Source: an uncultured Flavobacteriales bacterium
GTDB taxonomy: Bacteria; Bacteroidota; Bacteroidia; Flavobacteriales_D; Crocinitomicaceae
Assembly: GCA_913031405.1 (NCBI GenBank)
Contig: CAJWCX010000029.1
Location: 1 to 8,714, forward strand
DNA length: 8,714 bases
Direction: 5' to 3'
Below the pieces are notes generated by a model, which saw only the letters and a program-made list of their open reading frames with translations, was not told the origin of the DNA and did no database searches. Below, one piece after another: positions 5,939 through 8,714 of the stretch. Position 1 is the first letter of the stretch, and every line of letters starts with the position of its first letter. The position numbers were made by a program, and so were the translations under genes.

Positions 5939-6502
5939 ATGGCAAAAAAAAACATCAGTAAATCCTTGCAGACCGCAATAATAAATTTGAGGTCAGGAGA
6001 TCAAAAAAGAATGGACCAGGGGATCAGGGTCATTTCCTCAAAGGGACATGTTGGAATTATAAAACCCTTATTAGATTTACTGATGAACTCAAAAGATTCT
6101 GGACTTCATAGAAGAATTGGAGAGTTGTTATCGAATATACAAGACAAAGATGCTTGTGGTATTATTATGGGCTTTGTTCATGATGGAAAATATAAAGACA
6201 TACGCACAGAAATCCTCAATTCAATTTGGCGCAGTAAGTTAGACTACAGTGCTTATATTTCTGATTTTGTATCCATAGCGGTAGCGGGAGACTTGATTCA
6301 GTCTATTGAATGCCTCACGGCAATAGAGAACATGACAGGCCCTTTTCAGGAGCACGATTTGCTTGAAGCACAGCTTTTTTTAAAGGAGTATCATCTCGAA
6401 AGGAAAGAGGCGAGTGATCAGAAAAATGAAATTATTTCGGAGATCGCATTGTTTATAAAGGACCAAAATGATGGTGTTGATGCAGACCTACTTATAGAGT
6501 AG
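5939..6502 (+). CDS. Small all-helical protein, probably HEAT-like repeats
   Basis: A 187-residue soluble protein with no signal peptide or membrane segment. It begins with a basic tail (MAKKNISKS), and the body reads as successive amphipathic helix pairs: DQGIRVISSKGHVGIIKPLLDL, LHRRIGELLSNIQDKDACGIIM, DIRTEILNSIWRSKLDYSAY and LIQSIECLTAIENMTGP, a spacing of about 33-38 residues typical of HEAT-type repeats. This is a fold inference from pattern alone; no catalytic or metal-binding residues stand out. The C-terminus is acidic (DQNDGVDADLLIE). Such proteins usually scaffold protein-protein contacts in the cytoplasm. It has its own -7 box, and the next gene has another, so it is probably transcribed alone with some read-through. 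The 42-base gap to yicC contains no terminator. Confidence 0.85.
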   Translation: MAKKNISKSLQTAIINLRSGDQKRMDQGIRVISSKGHVGIIKPLLDLLMNSKDSGLHRRIGELLSNIQDKDACGIIMGFVHDGKYKDIRTEILNSIWRSKLDYSAYISDFVSIAVAGDLIQSIECLTAIENMTGPFQEHDLLEAQLFLKEYHLERKEASDQKNEIISEIALFIKDQNDGVDADLLIE

Positions 6503-6517
6503 CTGAATCAATTTTCA

Positions 6518-6525
6518 TACTTTTG
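6518..6525 (+). promoter_or_regulatory. Bacteroidota-type promoter -7 box for the yicC-gmk-nadD operon
   Basis: TACTTTTG exactly matches TAnnTTTG and lies 19 bases before the yicC ATG at 6545, in a 42-base gap. No convincing -33 TTG element is visible at the usual distance. The predicted transcript would have a leader of only about a dozen bases. Confidence 0.6.
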
Positions 6526-6544
6526 TTTAAACAAGACTTACGAC

Positions 6545-7411
6545 ATGTTGCAATCAATGACTGGGTTTGGGAAGAGTAGTGCTATTTTTGAATCCAGAAA
6601 AGTATCAGTAGAGATTAGAGCTTTAAACAGCAAGGGCCTCGACTTGGGTATGAAAATACCACCGGTTTATAAGGTAATAGAACCTCTTCTAAGAAAAACG
6701 GTTTCGAATGAATTGCATCGGGGCAAAATAGAATTCTCAATCTACATTGAAAGCGAAAAGACCGAAAAATCAGGCCTGATCAATCGGGATTTGGCTTCGC
6801 GTTATTATAAAGAGTTTAAATCCTTGAATGAGAGTTGGGGTGAAAAGCCCTCTGACTATCTTGGCTTAGTGTTAAAAATGCCAGAGGTATTAAATAATGA
6901 GGTTAATGAAATTGACCAAAAAGAAATTGATGCCATATTATCTTTAGTAAAGGAAGCATGTAAAATGGTCAATTCTTTTAGAAAAAAAGAGGGGCGGGAT
7001 TTGCGAAGTGATTTTTTAATTCGGATCAATGAAATTCGCTCGCTCATGAAAGAAATTATTCCATTTGAAGAAGAGAGAATTGAAGCTACAAGAGAAAGGC
7101 TTATAAAGGGGCTAAGTGAATTTGATAGTGAAAAAGTAGACAATAACAGGTTTGAGCAGGAGCTGATTTTTTATATTGAAAAGTTAGACATCTCTGAAGA
7201 AAAGATGAGGCTTTCAAACCACTTGATTTATTTCGAGGAGACACTAGACATTGCGAATTCGGGAAAAAAACTGGGATTCATCGCTCAAGAAATGGGCCGA
7301 GAAATCAATACCATTGGAAGTAAGTGCAATCATTCTGAAATGCAACGAAGAGTTGTTTTAATGAAAGACAATTTAGAAAAGATTAAAGAACAAGTTTTAA
7401 ATACGCTTTGA
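6545..7411 (+). CDS. yicC: YicC family endoribonuclease
   Basis: A 288-residue cytoplasmic protein, the same length as E. coli YicC (about 287). The N-terminal YicC domain opens with LQSMTGFGKSS and continues through VEIRALNSKGLDLGMKIPP and HRGKIEFSIYIE. The C-terminal DUF1732 domain has NNRFEQELIFYIEKLDISEE, RLSNHLIYFEE and the signature GFIAQEMGREINTIGSKCN. The E. coli protein has been linked to RNA degradation and shown to be an endoribonuclease; the activity here is by family assignment. The ATG at 6545 sits just after a phylum-type -7 box and is the natural start, since the family begins with this MTGFG motif. It is first in an operon with gmk and nadD: its TGA stop overlaps an ATG (TGATG) and the gmk start follows 4 bases after the stop. 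Confidence 0.95.
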   Translation: MLQSMTGFGKSSAIFESRKVSVEIRALNSKGLDLGMKIPPVYKVIEPLLRKTVSNELHRGKIEFSIYIESEKTEKSGLINRDLASRYYKEFKSLNESWGEKPSDYLGLVLKMPEVLNNEVNEIDQKEIDAILSLVKEACKMVNSFRKKEGRDLRSDFLIRINEIRSLMKEIIPFEEERIEATRERLIKGLSEFDSEKVDNNRFEQELIFYIEKLDISEEKMRLSNHLIYFEETLDIANSGKKLGFIAQEMGREINTIGSKCNHSEMQRRVVLMKDNLEKIKEQVLNTL

Positions 7412-7419
7412 TGTTTTGA
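7411..7419 (+). other. Two-codon mini-ORF bridging yicC and gmk
   Basis: The ATG at 7411 overlaps the yicC stop as TGATG but reads only Met-Phe before TGA at 7417-7419, and that stop overlaps the TTG start of gmk at 7416-7418. It may be a re-initiation stepping stone coupling gmk translation to yicC. Alternatively, it marks a homopolymer error: one extra T in the TTTT run would fuse this ATG in frame with gmk. Confidence 0.35.
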
Positions 7420-8000
7420 ATCAGAAAAACGAAATAGACGGAAAGGTGATTATATTTTCGGCTCCTTCTGGAGCAGGTAAAACTACTATTGTTAGATCTT
7501 TGCTTAAAAGCATTTCTGCTTTGTCTTTTTCCATCTCAGCTTGTAGTCGAGAACCTCGACCTAACGAAATCAATGGAAAAGACTACTTTTTTATTGGTGT
7601 TGAGGGCTTCAGGGAGCGAATCAAAAAAGACGATTTTTTAGAATGGGAAGAGGTATACACGGATCACTACTACGGAACCCTAAATTCAGAATTAACACGA
7701 ATTTGGTCAGAATCAAAAACTGTCGTTTTCGATGTTGATGTTGAAGGAGGAATTACAATTAAAAAGAAGCTTAAAGAAGCGGCGCTATCCATATTTATAA
7801 TGCCCCCAAGTATAGAGGAGCTTGAAAAAAGATTGAGGAGTAGAAAGACAGAGACAGAGGAGAAAATAATGCAAAGGATATCAAAAGCAGCATTAGAGAT
7901 GAGTCAATCTAATGCCTTCGATATTGTGATTGAAAATGACAATTTGGAAAAGGCAATTGGTGAGGCGAGAGTATTGGTTGAAAAATTCATAAAAACATGA
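7416..8000 (+). CDS. gmk: Guanylate kinase
   Basis: A 194-residue cytoplasmic enzyme converting GMP and ATP to GDP and ADP, essential for GTP and dGTP supply and for recycling GMP. The P-loop is APSGAGKTT (residues 16-24). The GMP-binding region follows: SACSREPRPNEINGKDYFF, EWEEVYTDHYYGT, then FDVDVEGG corresponding to the LDIDxQG motif. The lid region is RLRSRKTETEEKI, followed by the closing FDIVIENDNLEKA segment. Length is normal. The start is TTG: an in-frame TAA at 7398-7400 rules out anything further upstream, and the only other candidate, GTG at 7446, would leave no residues before the first strand. The nearby ATG at 7411 is out of frame. It is second in the yicC-gmk-nadD operon, and its TGA overlaps the nadD start as ATGA. 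Confidence 0.95.
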   Translation: MNQKNEIDGKVIIFSAPSGAGKTTIVRSLLKSISALSFSISACSREPRPNEINGKDYFFIGVEGFRERIKKDDFLEWEEVYTDHYYGTLNSELTRIWSESKTVVFDVDVEGGITIKKKLKEAALSIFIMPPSIEELEKRLRSRKTETEEKIMQRISKAALEMSQSNAFDIVIENDNLEKAIGEARVLVEKFIKT

Positions 8001-8611
8001 AAGTGGGATTGTATTTTGGGACCTTCAATCCTATCCATGTAGGACACATGATTATTGCCAATTATATGGCTGATCATACTGACCTTGACGAAGTGTGGCT
8101 TGTGGTTACACCACAAAACCCATTAAAATTAAAACACACACTATTAAAAGATAGTCACAGGTTAGCACTTGTTCGTGAGGCAGTTTATGATAACAACAAA
8201 CTAAAGGCCTGCGATATTGAATTTGGCATGTCTAAGCCCAACTATACTTCTCACACACTTGTGCACCTAATGGAAAAGCACCCAGAACATGAGTTTTCCT
8301 TAATTATGGGAGAGGACAATTTGCGCACTTTTCACAAGTGGTTCAACCATGAAATTATTCTTAAAAAGCATAATATCTACGTTTATCCTAGGGTTTTAAC
8401 GCCACAGGAAAAGTTGGATCAAGATGGTTATGACATTGACCGAGCACAAGCACTGAAGACAGAAAAAAGAATAGTTTTTTGCAATGAGGCTCCGGTAATG
8501 AAGGTGTCTTCTAGCTTTATCAGAAAAGCCATTAAAAGTAAAAAAGATGTTCGTTATTTACTTACTGAAACAGTATTTAAATATGTGGATGAGATGAATT
8601 TCTACAAATAA
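7997..8611 (+). CDS. nadD: Nicotinate-nucleotide adenylyltransferase
   Basis: A 204-residue cytoplasmic nucleotidyltransferase that joins nicotinate mononucleotide to AMP from ATP, giving deamido-NAD, the step before NAD synthetase. The (H/T)xGH-type ATP site is GTFNPIHVGH at residues 8-17. Family motifs include WLVVTPQNPLK, the DSHRLALVREA helix, NYTSHTLVHLMEKHPEHEF, LIMGEDNLRTFHKW and the C-terminal VSSSFIRKAI, corresponding to the ISSTxIR nucleotide-binding motif. Length is typical. Its ATG overlaps the gmk stop by 4 bases (ATGA), so translation is coupled to gmk. It is the last gene of the operon; a hairpin terminator begins at its stop codon. The family assignment is clear; a closely related FMN- or CoA-type adenylyltransferase is unlikely given the NadD-specific motifs. 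Confidence 0.95.
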   Translation: MKVGLYFGTFNPIHVGHMIIANYMADHTDLDEVWLVVTPQNPLKLKHTLLKDSHRLALVREAVYDNNKLKACDIEFGMSKPNYTSHTLVHLMEKHPEHEFSLIMGEDNLRTFHKWFNHEIILKKHNIYVYPRVLTPQEKLDQDGYDIDRAQALKTEKRIVFCNEAPVMKVSSSFIRKAIKSKKDVRYLLTETVFKYVDEMNFYK

Positions 8612-8633
8612 AAAAGGGGACCTCGGTCCCCTT
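8610..8633. terminator. Bidirectional hairpin terminator between nadD and the right-edge gene
   Basis: GGGGAC (8616-8621) pairs with GTCCCC (8626-8631) around a CTCG tetraloop, extended by two A-T pairs (8614-8615 with 8632-8633). On the minus strand the stem is followed by six T residues (complement of 8610-8615), a canonical intrinsic terminator for the gene entering from the right. On the plus strand the following T-tract is weak (TTATAAC), but the GC stem sits directly after the nadD stop and probably serves it too. Confidence 0.85.
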
Positions 8634-8656
8634 ATAACAATATTATTTGAACCTAT

Positions 8657-8714
8657 TTATTCCTTGATAAACTTAATGGTTTCAGTTCCAAATTTGTGAG
8701 CTACTTTTACAAAG
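8657..8714 (-). CDS. C-terminal tail of a T9SS type A cargo protein (partial)
   Basis: Only the last 18 codons lie in the window. They read FVKVAHKFGTETIKFIKE and then TAA (stop at 8657-8659), and the rest runs off the right edge. A strand ending in Val-Lys-Val, a short turn with Gly-Thr-Glu and a final T-I-K-F-I-K-E strand is the usual end of the type A T9SS sorting domain, which often finishes in K-x-I/V/L-K-x. The complete protein should be a Sec- and T9SS-exported surface or secreted protein; its functional domain is unknown. The stop is followed 23 bases on by a strong terminator on this strand, which supports a genuine gene end. Eighteen residues is little evidence, so the family call is moderate. 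Confidence 0.65.
   Translation of the reverse strand, partial: FVKVAHKFGTETIKFIKE

Noticed and set aside
6856..7143. A Ser-rich 95-codon minus-strand frame inside yicC
   Set aside because: It is antisense to strongly conserved YicC coding sequence and is an artefact of its codon use; the similar frames at 512-706, 799-984, 5411-5635 and 7904-8116 were dismissed for the same reason.
15..8611. A defence island, toxin-antitoxin pair, CRISPR array, prophage or transposon
   Set aside because: No nuclease, reverse transcriptase, integrase, transposase, direct-repeat array or attachment-like repeat was seen. The CPBP family is sometimes named 'abortive infection', but the context here is envelope genes, not immunity to phage or bacteriocin.

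Overview
The window looks like chromosomal DNA from a member of the Bacteroidota, most likely a Flavobacteriales-type marine or freshwater bacterium. The evidence is low-GC, A-rich DNA with almost no Shine-Dalgarno sequences, two exact TAnnTTTG promoter -7 boxes, a secreted multidomain protein with a type B type IX secretion (T9SS) C-terminal domain, a second T9SS tail of type A at the right edge, and a yicC-gmk-nadD gene order. I see no mobile element, CRISPR array, rRNA, tRNA or toxin/defence module.

Layout. (1) 15-1559, plus strand: a tight three-gene operon of two different exported YceI-family (lipocalin-like) proteins and a small four-helix membrane protein. (2) 1560-1627: a 68-base gap holding a perfect 9+9 base inverted repeat immediately before the next gene. 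(3) 1628-4009, plus: a 793-residue secreted protein with choice-of-anchor L, Calx-beta-like, three Cys-paired Ig-like repeats, PKD and T9SS type B domains. (4) 5808-4014, minus: an OmpA-family lipoprotein with a long coiled coil, overlapping a downstream CPBP-family membrane protease homologue; this unit converges on the adhesin gene with only 4 bases between the stops. (5) 5809-5938: a divergent intergenic region with a promoter box and two inverted repeats. (6) 5939-6502, plus: a small helical, HEAT-like protein. (7) 6545-8611, plus: yicC, gmk and nadD, tightly coupled (TGATG junction with a two-codon ORF, then an ATGA overlap). (8) 8610-8633: a hairpin terminator shared with (9) a minus-strand gene entering from the right edge, of which only the last 18 codons (a T9SS type A tail) are present.

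How the genes fit together. Most of the left two thirds is cell-envelope biology: periplasmic lipid-binding-type proteins, a T9SS-exported surface protein, a peptidoglycan-binding OM lipoprotein and an intramembrane protease homologue. The right third is housekeeping: RNA turnover (YicC), GMP to GDP conversion (Gmk) and NAD synthesis (NadD). All complete genes are intact. I find no strong case for an undescribed multi-gene system. The better leads are the YceI-YceI-membrane-protein operon, the dyad and TTG start before the adhesin, the altered catalytic motifs of the CPBP protein, and the mini-ORF at the yicC/gmk junction.
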